64,000 nucleotides of DNA, taken from positions 10,051,574-10,115,573 of the forward strand of contig OZ025248.1 in assembly GCA_964019135.1 (NCBI GenBank), written 5' to 3'. This document shows positions 12,801 through 27,800 of the stretch, piece by piece. Made by a program: the position numbers and the translations under genes. Source of the DNA: Arenicola marina (lineage: Eukaryota; Annelida; Polychaeta; Arenicolidae). The notes beneath the pieces were generated by a model. That model did no database searches, was not told the DNA's origin, and worked only from the letters and a program-made list of their open reading frames with translations. Numbering within the stretch: the stretch's first letter is position 1; every line of letters begins with the position of its first letter.

Positions 12801-15800
12801 ATTGCTGAAGTGACCGGAGTAGTGACGTGTTGCCATGAGCTAATGGTGATCATTAATTGTGTCTGGCTTGTGTTTTCAGATTTCGACGAATGCGCCAGCA
12901 ACCCATGCCAAAATGGTGGCACGTGTACTGACGCGGTGAACGGCTACTCATGTGCTTGTGTTGCTGGTTACGTAGACAACGAGTGCCAGACAGGTGAGTT
13001 GGAGTTTGGTGGCAAATAAGACCTTTTCCGGCGTAGCGCGTGACCTTAGACAGCAATAACGATGGAATACCTCTCCCCAGATGCACCATTTGCTCATCGT
13101 ATATTGTTGATGAAGTAGAACGCAAAGTTATGAATTGTAAATGTTCAGCTTGAGTGCATCTGAGAAGACGAATGACCCTAGTGATTGCTGAAGTGACCGG
13201 AGTAGTGACGTGTTGCCATGAGCTAATGGCGATCATTAATTGTGTCTGGCTTGTGTTTTCAGATTTCGACGAATGCGCCAGCAACCCATGCCAAAATGGT
13301 GGCACGTGTACTGACGCGGTGAACGGCTACTCATGTACTTGTGTTGCTGGTTACGTAGACAACGAGTGCCAGACAGGTGAGTTGGAGTTTGGTGGCAAAT
13401 AAGACCTTTTCCGGCGTAGCGCGTGACCTTAGACAGCAATAACGATGGAATACCTCTCCCCAGATGCACCATTTGCTCATCGTATATTGTTGATGAACTA
13501 GAAAGCAAAGTTATGAATTGTAAATGTTCAGCTTGAGTGCATCTGAGAAGACGAATGACCCTAGTGATTGGTGAAGTGACCGGAGTAGTGACGTGTTGCC
13601 ATGAGCTAATGGTGATCATTAATTGTGTCTGGCTTGTGTTTTCAGATTTCGACGAATGCGCCAGCAACCCATGCCAAAATGGTGGCACGTGTACTGACGC
13701 GGTGAACGGCTACTCATGTGCTTGTGTTGCTGGTTACGTAGACAACGAGTGCCAGACAGGTGAGTTTGAGTTTGGTGTCAAATAAGACCTTTTCCGGCGT
13801 AGCGCGTGACCTTAGACAGCAATAACGATGGAATACCTCTCCCGAGATGCACCATTTGCTCATCGTATATTGTTGATGAAGTAGAAAGCAAAGTTATGAA
13901 TTGTAAATGTTCAGCTTGAGTGCATCTGAGAAGACGAATGACCCTAGTGATTGCTGAAGTGACCGGAGTAGTGACGTCCTGTTATGAGCTAATGGTGATC
14001 ATTAATTGTGTCTGGCTTGTGTTTTCAGATTTCGACGAATGCGCCAGCAACCCATGCCAAAATGGTGGCACCTGTACTGACGCGGTGAATGGCTACTCAT
14101 GTGCTTGTGTTGCTGGTTACGTAGACAACGAGTGCCAGACAGGTGAGTTTGAGTTTGGTGTCAAATAAGACCTTTTCCGGCGTAGCGCGTGACCTTAGAC
14201 AGCAATAACGATGGAATACCTCTCCCCAGATGCACCATTTGCTCATCGTATATTGTTGATGAAGTAGAACGCAAAGTTATGAATTGTAAATGTTCAGCTT
14301 GAGTGCATCTGAGAAGACGAATGACCCTAGTGATTGCTGAAGTGACCAGGGTAGTGACGTGCTGTCATAAGCTAATGGCGATCATTAATTGTGTCTGGCC
14401 TGTGTTTTCAGATTTCGACGAATGCGCCAGCAACCCATGCCAAAATGGTGGCACGTGTACTGACGCGGTGAATGGCTACTCATGTGCTTGTGTTGCTGGT
14501 TACGTAGACAACGAGTGCCAGACAGGTGAGTTGGAGTTTGGTGGCAAATAAGACCTTTTCCGGCGTAGCGCGTGACCTTAGACAGCAATAACGATGGAAT
14601 ACCTCTCCCCAGATGCACCATTTGCTCATCGTATATTGTTGATGAACTAGAAAGCAAAGTTATGAATTGTAAATGTTCAGCTTGAGTGCATCTGAGAAGA
14701 CGAATGACCCTAGTGATTGGTGAAGTGACCGGAGTAGTGACGTGTTGCCATGAGCTAATGGTGATCATTAATTGTGTCTGGCTTGTGTTTTCAGATTTCG
14801 ACGAATGCGCCAGCAACCCATGCCAAAATGGTGGCACGTGTACTGACGCGGTGAACGGCTACTCATGTGCTTGTGTTGCTGGTTACGTAGACAACGAGTG
14901 CCAGACAGGTGAGTTGGAGTTTGGTGGCAAATAAGGCCTTTTCCGGCGTAGCGCGTGACCTTAGACAGCAATAACGATGGAATACCTCTCCCGAGATGCA
15001 CCATTTGCTCATCGTATATCGTTGATGAAGTAGAAAGCAAAGTTATGAATTGTAAATGTTCAGCTTGAGTGCATCTGAGAAGACGAATGACCCTAGTGAT
15101 TGCTGAAGTAACCGGAGTAGTGACGTGCTGTCATAAGCTAATGGCGATCATTAATTGTGTCTGGCTTGTGTGTTCAGATTTCGACGAATGCGCCAGCAAC
15201 CCATGCCAAAATGGTGGCACGTGTACTGACGCGGTGAATGGCTACTCATGTGCTTGTGTTGCTGGTTACGTAGACAACGAGTGCCAGACAGGTGAGTTGG
15301 AGTTTGGTGGCAAATAAGACCTTTTCCGGCGTAGCGCGTGACCTTAGACAGCAATAACGATGGAATACCTCTCCCCAGATGCACCATTGGCTCATCGTAT
15401 ATCGTTGATGAAGTAGAAAGCAAAGTTATGAATTGTAAATGTTCAGCTTGAGTGCATCTGAGAAGACGAATGACCCTAGTGATTGCTGAAGTGACCAGAG
15501 TAGTGACGTGCTGTCATAAGCTATTGGCGATCATTAATTGTGTCTGGCCTGTGTTTTCAGATTTCGACGAATGCGCCAGCAACCCATGCCAAAATGGTGG
15601 CACGTGTACTGACGCGGTGAATGGCTACTCATGTGCTTGTGTTGCTGGTTACGTAGACAACGAGTGCCAGACAGGTGAGTTTGAGTTTGGTGGCAAATAA
15701 GACCTTTTCCGGCGTAGCGCGTGACCTTAGACAGCAATAACGATGGAATACCTCTCCCCAGATGCACCATTTGCTCATCGTATATTGTTGATGAACTAGA

Positions 15801-18800
15801 AAGCAAAGTTATGAATTGTAAATGTTCAGCTTGAGTGCATCTGAGAAGACGAATGACCCTAGTGATTGGTGAAGTGACCGGAGTAGTGACGTGTTGCCAT
15901 GAGCTAATGGTGATCATTAATTGTGTCTGGCTTGTGTTTTCAGATTTCGACGAATGCGCCAGCAACCCATGCCAAAATGGTGGCACGTGTACTGACGCGG
16001 TGAACGGCTACTCATGTGCTTGTGTTGCTGGTTACGTAGACAACGAGTGCCAGACAGGTGAGTTTGAGTTTGGTGTCAAATAAGACCTTTTCCGGCGTAG
16101 CGCGTGACCTTAGACAGCAATAACGATGGAATACCTCTCCCGAGATGCACCATTTGCTCATCGTATATTGTTGATGAAGTAGAAAGCAAAGTTATGAATT
16201 GTAAATGTTCAGCTTGAGTGCATCTGAGAAGACGAATGACCCTAGTGATTGCTGAAGTGACCGGAGTAGTGACGTCCTGTTATGAGCTAATGGTGATCAT
16301 TAATTGTGTCTGGCTTGTGTTTTCAGATTTCGACGAATGCGCCAGCAACCCATGCCAAAATGGTGGCACCTGTACTGACGCGGTGAATGGCTACTCATGT
16401 GCTTGTGTTGCTGGTTACGTAGACAACGAGTGCCAGACAGGTGAGTTTGAGTTTGGTGTCAAATAAGACCTTTTCCGGCGTAGCGCGTGACCTTAGACAG
16501 CAATAACGATGGAATACCTCTCCCCAGATGCACCATTTGCTCATCGTATATTGTTGATGGAGTAGAAAGCAAAGTTATGAATTGTAAATGTTCAGCTTGA
16601 GTGCATCTGAGAAGACGAATGACCCTAGTGATTGCTGAAGTGACCGGAGTAGTGACGTGTTGCCATGAGCTAATGGTGATCATTAATTGTGTCTGGCTTG
16701 TGTTTTCAGATTTCGACGAATGCGCCAGCAACCCATGCCAAAATGGTGGCACGTGTACTGACGCGGTGAACGGCTACTCATGTGCTTGTGTTGCTGGTTA
16801 CGTAGACAACGAGTGCCAGACAGGTGAGTTGGAGTTTGGTGGCAAATAAGACATTTTCCGGCGTAGCGCGTGACCTTAGACAGCAATAACGATGGAATAC
16901 CTCTCCCCAGATGCACCATTTGCTCATCGTATATTGTTGATGAAGTAGAACGCAAAGTTATGAATTGTAAATGTTCAGCTTGAGTGCATCTGAGAAGACG
17001 AATGACCCTAGTGATTGCTGAAGTGACCAGGGTAGTGACGTGCTGTCATAAGCTAATGGCGATCATTAATTGTGTCTGGCCTGTGTTTTCAGATTTCGAC
17101 GAATGCGCCAGCAACCCATGCCAAAATGGTGGCACGTGTACTGACGCGGTGAATGGCTACTCATGTGCTTGTGTTGCTGGTTACGTAGACAACGAGTGCC
17201 AGACAGGTGAGTTGGAGTTTGGTGGCAAATAAGACCTTTTCCGGCGTAGCGCGTGACCTTAGACAGCAATAACGATGGAATACCTCTCCCCAGATGCACC
17301 ATTTGCTCATCGTATATTGTTGATGGAGTAGAAAGCAAAGTTATGAATTGTAAATGTTCAGCTTGAGTGCATCTGAGAAGACGAATGACCCTAGTGATTG
17401 CTGAAGTGACCGGAGTAGTGACGTGTTGCCATGAGCTAATGGTGATCATTAATTGTGTCTGGCTTGTGTTTTCAGATTTCGACGAATGCGCCAGCAACCC
17501 ATGCCAAAATGGTGGCACGTGTACTGACGCGGTGAACGGCTACTCATGTGCTTGTGTTGCTGGTTACGTAGACAACGAGTGCCAGACAGGTGAGTTGGAG
17601 TTTGGTGGCAAATAAGGCCTTTTCCGGCGTAGCGCGTGACCTTAGACAGCAATAACGATGGAATACCTCTCCCGAGATGCACCATTTGCTCATCGTATAT
17701 CGTTGATGAAGTAGAAAGCAAAGTTATGAATTGTAAATGTTCAGCTTGAGTGCATCTGAGAAGACGAATGACCCTAGTGATTGCTGAAGTGACCGGAGTA
17801 GTGACGTCCTGTTATGAGCTAATGGTGATCATTAATTGTGTCTGGCTTGTGTTTTCAGATTTCGACGAATGCGCCAGCAACCCATGCCAAAATGGTGGCA
17901 CCTGTACTGACGCGGTGAATGGCTACTCATGTGCTTGTGTTGCTGGTTACGTAGACAACGAGTGCCAGACAGGTGAGTTTGAGTTTGGTGTCAAATAAGA
18001 CCTTTTCCGGCGTAGCGCGTGACCTTAGACAGCAATAACGATGGAATACCTCTCCCCAGATGCACCATTTGCTCATCGTATATTGTTGATGGAGTAGAAA
18101 GCAAAGTTATGAATTGTAAATGTTCAGCTTGAGTGCATCTGAGAAGACGAATGACCCTAGTGATTGCTGAAGTGACCGGAGTAGTGACGTGTTGCCATGA
18201 GCTAATGGTGATCATTAATTGTGTCTGGCTTGTGTTTTCAGATTTCGACGAATGCGCCAGCAACCCATGCCAAAATGGTGGCACGTGTACTGACGCGGTG
18301 AACGGCTACTCATGTGCTTGTGTTGCTGGTTACGTAGACAACGAGTGCCAGACAGGTGAGTTGGAGTTTGGTGGCAAATAAGACATTTTCCGGCGTAGCG
18401 CGTGACCTTAGACAGCAATAACGATGGAATACCTCTCCCCAGATGCACCATTTGCTCATCGTATATTGTTGATGAAGTAGAACGCAAAGTTATGAATTGT
18501 AAATGTTCAGCTTGAGTGCATCTGAGAAGATGAATGACCCTAGTGATTGCTGAAGTGACCAGGGTAGTGACGTGCTGTCATAAGCTAATGGCGATCATTA
18601 ATTGTGTCTGGCCTGTGTTTTCAGATTTCGACGAATGCGCCAGCAACCCATGCCAAAATGGTGGCACGTGTACTGACGCGGTGAATGGCTACTCATGTGC
18701 TTGTGTTGCTGGTTACGTAGACAACGAGTGCCAGACAGGTGAGTTGGAGTTTGGTGGCAAATAAGACCTTTTCCGGCGTAGCGCGTGACCTTAGACAGCA

Positions 18801-21800
18801 ATAACGATGGAATACCTCTCCCCAGATGCACCATTTGCTCATCGTATATTGTTGATGAACTAGAAAGCAAAGTTATGAATTGTAAATGTTCAGCTTGAGT
18901 GCATCTGAGAAGACGAATGACCCTAGTGATTGCTGAAGTGACCGGAGTAGTGACGTGTTGCCATGAGCTAATGGTGATCATTAATTGTGTCTGGCTTGTG
19001 TTTTCAGATTTCGACGAATGCGCCAGCAACCCATGCCAAAATGGTGGCACGTGTACTGACGCGGTGAACGGCTACTCATGTGCTTGTGTTGCTGGTTACG
19101 TAGACAACGAGTGCCAGACAGGTGAGTTGGAGTTTGGTGGCAAATAAGGCCTTTTCCGGCGTAGCGCGTGACCTTAGACAGCAATAACGATGGAATACCT
19201 CTCCCGAGATGCACCATTTGCTCATCGTATATCGTTGATGAAGTAGAAAGCAAAGTTATGAATTGTAAATGTTCAGCTTGAGTGCATCTGAGAAGACGAA
19301 TGACCCTAGTGATTGCTGAAGTAACCGGAGTAGTGACGTGCTGTCATAAGCTAATGGCGATCATTAATTGTGTCTGGCTTGTGTGTTCAGATTTCGACGA
19401 ATGCGCCAGCAACCCATGCCAAAATGGTGGCACGTGTACTGACGCGGTGAATGGCTACTCATGTGCTTGTGTTGCTGGTTACGTAGACAACGAGTGCCAG
19501 ACAGGTGAGTTGGAGTTTGGTGGCAAATAAGACCTTTTCCGGCGTAGCGCGTGACCTTAGACAGCAATAACGATGGAATACCTCTCCCCAGATGCACCAT
19601 TGGCTCATCGTATATCGTTGATGAAGTAGAAAGCAAAGTTATGAATTGTAAATGTTCAGCTTGAGTGCATCTGAGAAGACGAATGACCCTAGTGATTGCT
19701 GAAGTGACCAGAGTAGTGACGTGCTGTCATAAGCTATTGGCGATCATTAATTGTGTCTGGCCTGTGTTTTCAGATTTCGACGAATGCGCCAGCAACCCAT
19801 GCCAAAATGGTGGCACGTGTACTGACGCGGTGAATGGCTACTCATGTGCTTGTGTTGCTGGTTACGTAGACAACGAGTGCCAGACAGGTGAGTTTGAGTT
19901 TGGTGGCAAATAAGACCTTTTCCGGCGTAGCGCGTGACCTTAGACAGCAATAACGATGGAATACCTCTCCCCAGATGCACCATTTGCTCATCGTATATTG
20001 TTGATGAACTAGAAAGCAAAGTTATGAATTGTAAATGTTCAGCTTGAGTGCATCTGAGAAGACGAATGACCCTAGTGATTGCTGAAGTGACCGGAGTAGT
20101 GACGTGTTGCCATGAGCTAATGGTGATCATTAATTGTGTCTGGCTTGTGTTTTCAGATTTCGACGAATGCGCCAGCAACCCATGCCAAAATGGTGGCACG
20201 TGTACTGACGCGGTGAACGGCTACTCATGTGCTTGTGTTGCTGGTTACGTAGACAACGAGTGCCAGACAGGTGAGTTGGAGTTTGGTGGCAAATAAGACA
20301 TTTTCCGGCGTAGCGCGTGACCTTAGACAGCAATAACGATGGAATACCTCTCCCCAGATGCACCATTTGCTCATCGTATATTGTTGATGAAGTAGAACGC
20401 AAAGTTATGAATTGTAAATGTTCAGCTTGAGTGCATCTGAGAAGACGAATGACCCTAGTGATTGCTGAAGTGACCAGGGTAGTGACGTGCTGTCATAAGC
20501 TAATGGCGATCATTAATTGTGTCTGGCCTGTGTTTTCAGATTTCGACGAATGCGCCAGCAACCCATGCCAAAATGGTGGCACGTGTACTGACGCGGTGAA
20601 TGGCTACTCATGTGCTTGTGTTGCTGGTTACGTAGACAACGAGTGCCAGACAGGTGAGTTGGAGTTTGGTGGCAAATAAGACCTTTTCCGGCGTAGCGCG
20701 TGACCTTAGACAGCAATAACGATGGAATACCTCTCCCCAGATGCACCATTTGCTCATCGTATATTGTTGATGGAGTAGAAAGCAAAGTTATGAATTGTAA
20801 ATGTTCAGCTTGAGTGCATCTGAGAAGACGAATGACCCTAGTGATTGCTGAAGTGACCGGAGTAGTGACGTGTTGCCATGAGCTAATGGTGATCATTAAT
20901 TGTGTCTGGCTTGTGTTTTCAGATTTCGACGAATGCGCCAGCAACCCATGCCAAAATGGTGGCACGTGTACTGACGCGGTGAACGGCTACTCATGTGCTT
21001 GTGTTGCTGGTTACGTAGACAACGAGTGCCAGACAGGTGAGTTGGAGTTTGGTGGCAAATAAGGCCTTTTCCGGCGTAGCGCGTGACCTTAGACAGCAAT
21101 AACGATGGAATACCTCTCCCGAGATGCACCATTTGCTCATCGTATATCGTTGATGAAGTAGAAAGCAAAGTTATGAATTGTAAATGTTCAGCTTGAGTGC
21201 ATCTGAGAAGACGAATGACCCTAGTGATTGCTGAAGTGACCGGAGTAGTGACGTCCTGTTATGAGCTAATGGTGATCATTAATTGTGTCTGGCTTGTGTT
21301 TTCAGATTTCGACGAATGCGCCAGCAACCCATGCCAAAATGGTGGCACCTGTACTGACGCGGTGAATGGCTACTCATGTGCTTGTGTTGCTGGTTACGTA
21401 GACAACGAGTGCCAGACAGGTGAGTTTGAGTTTGGTGTCAAATAAGACCTTTTCCGGCGTAGCGCGTGACCTTAGACAGCAATAACGATGGAATACCTCT
21501 CCCCAGATGCACCATTTGCTCATCGTATATTGTTGATGGAGTAGAAAGCAAAGTTATGAATTGTAAATGTTCAGCTTGAGTGCATCTGAGAAGACGAATG
21601 ACCCTAGTGATTGCTGAAGTGACCGGAGTAGTGACGTGTTGCCATGAGCTAATGGTGATCATTAATTGTGTCTGGCTTGTGTTTTCAGATTTCGACGAAT
21701 GCGCCAGCAACCCATGCCAAAATGGTGGCACGTGTACTGACGCGGTGAACGGCTACTCATGTGCTTGTGTTGCTGGTTACGTAGACAACGAGTGCCAGAC

Positions 21801-24800
21801 AGGTGAGTTGGAGTTTGGTGGCAAATAAGACATTTTCCGGCGTAGCGCGTGACCTTAGACAGCAATAACGATGGAATACCTCTCCCCAGATGCACCATTT
21901 GCTCATCGTATATTGTTGATGAAGTAGAACGCAAAGTTATGAATTGTAAATGTTCAGCTTGAGTGCATCTGAGAAGATGAATGACCCTAGTGATTGCTGA
22001 AGTGACCAGGGTAGTGACGTGCTGTCATAAGCTAATGGCGATCATTAATTGTGTCTGGCCTGTGTTTTCAGATTTCGACGAATGCGCCAGCAACCCATGC
22101 CAAAATGGTGGCACGTGTACTGACGCGGTGAATGGCTACTCATGTGCTTGTGTTGCTGGTTACGTAGACAACGAGTGCCAGACAGGTGAGTTGGAGTTTG
22201 GTGGCAAATAAGACCTTTTCCGGCGTAGCGCGTGACCTTAGACAGCAATAACGATGGAATACCTCTCCCCAGATGCACCATTTGCTCATCGTATATTGTT
22301 GATGAACTAGAAAGCAAAGTTATGAATTGTAAATGTTCAGCTTGAGTGCATCTGAGAAGACGAATGACCCTAGTGATTGCTGAAGTGACCGGAGTAGTGA
22401 CGTGTTGCCATGAGCTAATGGTGATCATTAATTGTGTCTGGCTTGTGTTTTCAGATTTCGACGAATGCGCCAGCAACCCATGCCAAAATGGTGGCACGTG
22501 TACTGACGCGGTGAACGGCTACTCATGTGCTTGTGTTGCTGGTTACGTAGACAACGAGTGCCAGACAGGTGAGTTGGAGTTTGGTGGCAAATAAGGCCTT
22601 TTCCGGCGTAGCGCGTGACCTTAGACAGCAATAACGATGGAATACCTCTCCCGAGATGCACCATTTGCTCATCGTATATCGTTGATGAAGTAGAAAGCAA
22701 AGTTATGAATTGTAAATGTTCAGCTTGAGTGCATCTGAGAAGACGAATGACCCTAGTGATTGCTGAAGTAACCGGAGTAGTGACGTGCTGTCATAAGCTA
22801 ATGGCGATCATTAATTGTGTCTGGCTTGTGTGTTCAGATTTCGACGAATGCGCCAGCAACCCATGCCAAAATGGTGGCACGTGTACTGACGCGGTGAATG
22901 GCTACTCATGTGCTTGTGTTGCTGGTTACGTAGACAACGAGTGCCAGACAGGTGAGTTGGAGTTTGGTGGCAAATAAGACCTTTTCCGGCGTAGCGCGTG
23001 ACCTTAGACAGCAATAACGATGGAATACCTCTCCCCAGATGCACCATTGGCTCATCGTATATCGTTGATGAAGTAGAAAGCAAAGTTATGAATTGTAAAT
23101 GTTCAGCTTGAGTGCATCTGAGAAGACGAATGACCCTAGTGATTGCTGAAGTGACCAGAGTAGTGACGTGCTGTCATAAGCTATTGGCGATCATTAATTG
23201 TGTCTGGCCTGTGTTTTCAGATTTCGACGAATGCGCCAGCAACCCATGCCAAAATGGTGGCACGTGTACTGACGCGGTGAATGGCTACTCATGTGCTTGT
23301 GTTGCTGGTTACGTAGACAACGAGTGCCAGACAGGTGAGTTTGAGTTTGGTGGCAAATAAGACCTTTTCCGGCGTAGCGCGTGACCTTAGACAGCAATAA
23401 CGATGGAATACCTCTCCCCAGATGCACCATTTGCTCATCGTATATTGTTGATGAACTAGAAAGCAAAGTTATGAATTGTAAATGTTCAGCTTGAGTGCAT
23501 CTGAGAAGACGAATGACCCTAGTGATTGGTGAAGTGACCGGAGTAGTGACGTGTTGCCATGAGCTAATGGTGATCATTAATTGTGTCTGGCTTGTGTTTT
23601 CAGATTTCGACGAATGCGCCAGCAACCCATGCCAAAATGGTGGCACGTGTACTGACGCGGTGAACGGCTACTCATGTGCTTGTGTTGCTGGTTACGTAGA
23701 CAACGAGTGCCAGACAGGTGAGTTTGAGTTTGGTGTCAAATAAGACCTTTTCCGGCGTAGCGCGTGACCTTAGACAGCAATAACGATGGAATACCTCTCC
23801 CGAGATGCACCATTTGCTCATCGTATATTGTTGATGAAGTAGAAAGCAAAGTTATGAATTGTAAATGTTCAGCTTGAGTGCATCTGAGAAGACGAATGAC
23901 CCTAGTGATTGCTGAAGTGACCGGAGTAGTGACGTCCTGTTATGAGCTAATGGTGATCATTAATTGTGTCTGGCTTGTGTTTTCAGATTTCGACGAATGC
24001 GCCAGCAACCCATGCCAAAATGGTGGCACCTGTACTGACGCGGTGAATGGCTACTCATGTGCTTGTGTTGCTGGTTACGTAGACAACGAGTGCCAGACAG
24101 GTGAGTTTGAGTTTGGTGTCAAATAAGACCTTTTCCGGCGTAGCGCGTGACCTTAGACAGCAATAACGATGGAATACCTCTCCCCAGATGCACCATTTGC
24201 TCATCGTATATTGTTGATGGAGTAGAAAGCAAAGTTATGAATTGTAAATGTTCAGCTTGAGTGCATCTGAGAAGACGAATGACCCTAGTGATTGCTGAAG
24301 TGACCGGAGTAGTGACGTGTTGCCATGAGCTAATGGTGATCATTAATTGTGTCTGGCTTGTGTTTTCAGATTTCGACGAATGCGCCAGCAACCCATGCCA
24401 AAATGGTGGCACGTGTACTGACGCGGTGAACGGCTACTCATGTGCTTGTGTTGCTGGTTACGTAGACAACGAGTGCCAGACAGGTGAGTTGGAGTTTGGT
24501 GGCAAATAAGACATTTTCCGGCGTAGCGCGTGACCTTAGACAGCAATAACGATGGAATACCTCTCCCCAGATGCACCATTTGCTCATCGTATATTGTTGA
24601 TGAAGTAGAACGCAAAGTTATGAATTGTAAATGTTCAGCTTGAGTGCATCTGAGAAGACGAATGACCCTAGTGATTGCTGAAGTGACCAGGGTAGTGACG
24701 TGCTGTCATAAGCTAATGGCGATCATTAATTGTGTCTGGCCTGTGTTTTCAGATTTCGACGAATGCGCCAGCAACCCATGCCAAAATGGTGGCACGTGTA

Positions 24801-27800
24801 CTGACGCGGTGAATGGCTACTCATGTGCTTGTGTTGCTGGTTACGTAGACAACGAGTGCCAGACAGGTGAGTTGGAGTTTGGTGGCAAATAAGACCTTTT
24901 CCGGCGTAGCGCGTGACCTTAGACAGCAATAACGATGGAATACCTCTCCCCAGATGCACCATTTGCTCATCGTATATTGTTGATGAACTAGAAAGCAAAG
25001 TTATGAATTGTAAATGTTCAGCTTGAGTGCATCTGAGAAGACGAATGACCCTAGTGATTGCTGAAGTGACCGGAGTAGTGACGTGTTGCCATGAGCTAAT
25101 GGTGATCATTAATTGTGTCTGGCTTGTGTTTTCAGATTTCGACGAATGCGCCAGCAACCCATGCCAAAATGGTGGCACGTGTACTGACGCGGTGAACGGC
25201 TACTCATGTGCTTGTGTTGCTGGTTACGTAGACAACGAGTGCCAGACAGGTGAGTTGGAGTTTGGTGGCAAATAAGGCCTTTTCCGGCGTAGCGCGTGAC
25301 CTTAGACAGCAATAACGATGGAATACCTCTCCCGAGATGCACCATTTGCTCATCGTATATCGTTGATGAAGTAGAAAGCAAAGTTATGAATTGTAAATGT
25401 TCAGCTTGAGTGCATCTGAGAAGACGAATGACCCTAGTGATTGCTGAAGTAACCGGAGTAGTGACGTGCTGTCATAAGCTAATGGCGATCATTAATTGTG
25501 TCTGGCTTGTGTGTTCAGATTTCGACGAATGCGCCAGCAACCCATGCCAAAATGGTGGCACGTGTACTGACGCGGTGAATGGCTACTCATGTGCTTGTGT
25601 TGCTGGTTACGTAGACAACGAGTGCCAGACAGGTGAGTTGGAGTTTGGTGGCAAATAAGACCTTTTCCGGCGTAGCGCGTGACCTTAGACAGCAATAACG
25701 ATGGAATACCTCTCCCCAGATGCACCATTGGCTCATCGTATATCGTTGATGAAGTAGAAAGCAAAGTTATGAATTGTAAATGTTCAGCTTGAGTGCATCT
25801 GAGAAGACGAATGACCCTAGTGATTGCTGAAGTGACCAGAGTAGTGACGTGCTGTCATAAGCTATTGGCGATCATTAATTGTGTCTGGCCTGTGTTTTCA
25901 GATTTCGACGAATGCGCCAGCAACCCATGCCAAAATGGTGGCACGTGTACTGACGCGGTGAATGGCTACTCATGTGCTTGTGTTGCTGGTTACGTAGACA
26001 ACGAGTGCCAGACAGGTGAGTTTGAGTTTGGTGGCAAATAAGACCTTTTCCGGCGTAGCGCGTGACCTTAGACAGCAATAACGATGGAATACCTCTCCCC
26101 AGATGCACCATTTGCTCATCGTATATTGTTGATGAACTAGAAAGCAAAGTTATGAATTGTAAATGTTCAGCTTGAGTGCATCTGAGAAGACGAATGACCC
26201 TAGTGATTGGTGAAGTGACCGGAGTAGTGACGTGTTGCCATGAGCTAATGGTGATCATTAATTGTGTCTGGCTTGTGTTTTCAGATTTCGACGAATGCGC
26301 CAGCAACCCATGCCAAAATGGTGGCACGTGTACTGACGCGGTGAACGGCTACTCATGTGCTTGTGTTGCTGGTTACGTAGACAACGAGTGCCAGACAGGT
26401 GAGTTTGAGTTTGGTGTCAAATAAGACCTTTTCCGGCGTAGCGCGTGACCTTAGACAGCAATAACGATGGAATACCTCTCCCGAGATGCACCATTTGCTC
26501 ATCGTATATTGTTGATGAAGTAGAAAGCAAAGTTATGAATTGTAAATGTTCAGCTTGAGTGCATCTGAGAAGACGAATGACCCTAGTGATTGCTGAAGTG
26601 ACCGGAGTAGTGACGTCCTGTTATGAGCTAATGGTGATCATTAATTGTGTCTGGCTTGTGTTTTCAGATTTCGACGAATGCGCCAGCAACCCATGCCAAA
26701 ATGGTGGCACCTGTACTGACGCGGTGAATGGCTACTCATGTGCTTGTGTTGCTGGTTACGTAGACAACGAGTGCCAGACAGGTGAGTTTGAGTTTGGTGT
26801 CAAATAAGACCTTTTCCGGCGTAGCGCGTGACCTTAGACAGCAATAACGATGGAATACCTCTCCCCAGATGCACCATTTGCTCATCGTATATTGTTGATG
26901 GAGTAGAAAGCAAAGTTATGAATTGTAAATGTTCAGCTTGAGTGCATCTGAGAAGACGAATGACCCTAGTGATTGCTGAAGTGACCGGAGTAGTGACGTG
27001 TTGCCATGAGCTAATGGTGATCATTAATTGTGTCTGGCTTGTGTTTTCAGATTTCGACGAATGCGCCAGCAACCCATGCCAAAATGGTGGCACGTGTACT
27101 GACGCGGTGAACGGCTACTCATGTGCTTGTGTTGCTGGTTACGTAGACAACGAGTGCCAGACAGGTGAGTTGGAGTTTGGTGGCAAATAAGACCTTTTCC
27201 GGCGTAGCGCGTGACCTTAGACAGCAATAACGATGGAATACCTCTCCCCAGATGCACCATTTGCTCATCGTATATTGTTGATGAAGTAGAACGCAAAGTT
27301 ATGAATTGTAAATGTTCAGCTTGAGTGCATCTGAGAAGACGAATGACCCTAGTGATTGCTGAAGTGACCGGAGTAGTGACGTGTTGCCATGAGCTAATGG
27401 CGATCATTAATTGTGTCTGGCTTGTGTTTTCAGATTTCGACGAATGCGCCAGCAACCCATGCCAAAATGGTGGCACGTGTACTGACGCGGTGAACGGCTA
27501 CTCATGTACTTGTGTTGCTGGTTACGTAGACAACGAGTGCCAGACAGGTGAGTTGGAGTTTGGTGGCAAATAAGACCTTTTCCGGCGTAGCGCGTGACCT
27601 TAGACAGCAATAACGATGGAATACCTCTCCCCAGATGCACCATTTGCTCATCGTATATTGTTGATGAACTAGAAAGCAAAGTTATGAATTGTAAATGTTC
27701 AGCTTGAGTGCATCTGAGAAGACGAATGACCCTAGTGATTGCTGAAGTGACCGGAGTAGTGACGTGTTGCCATGAGCTAATGGTGATCATTAATTGTGTC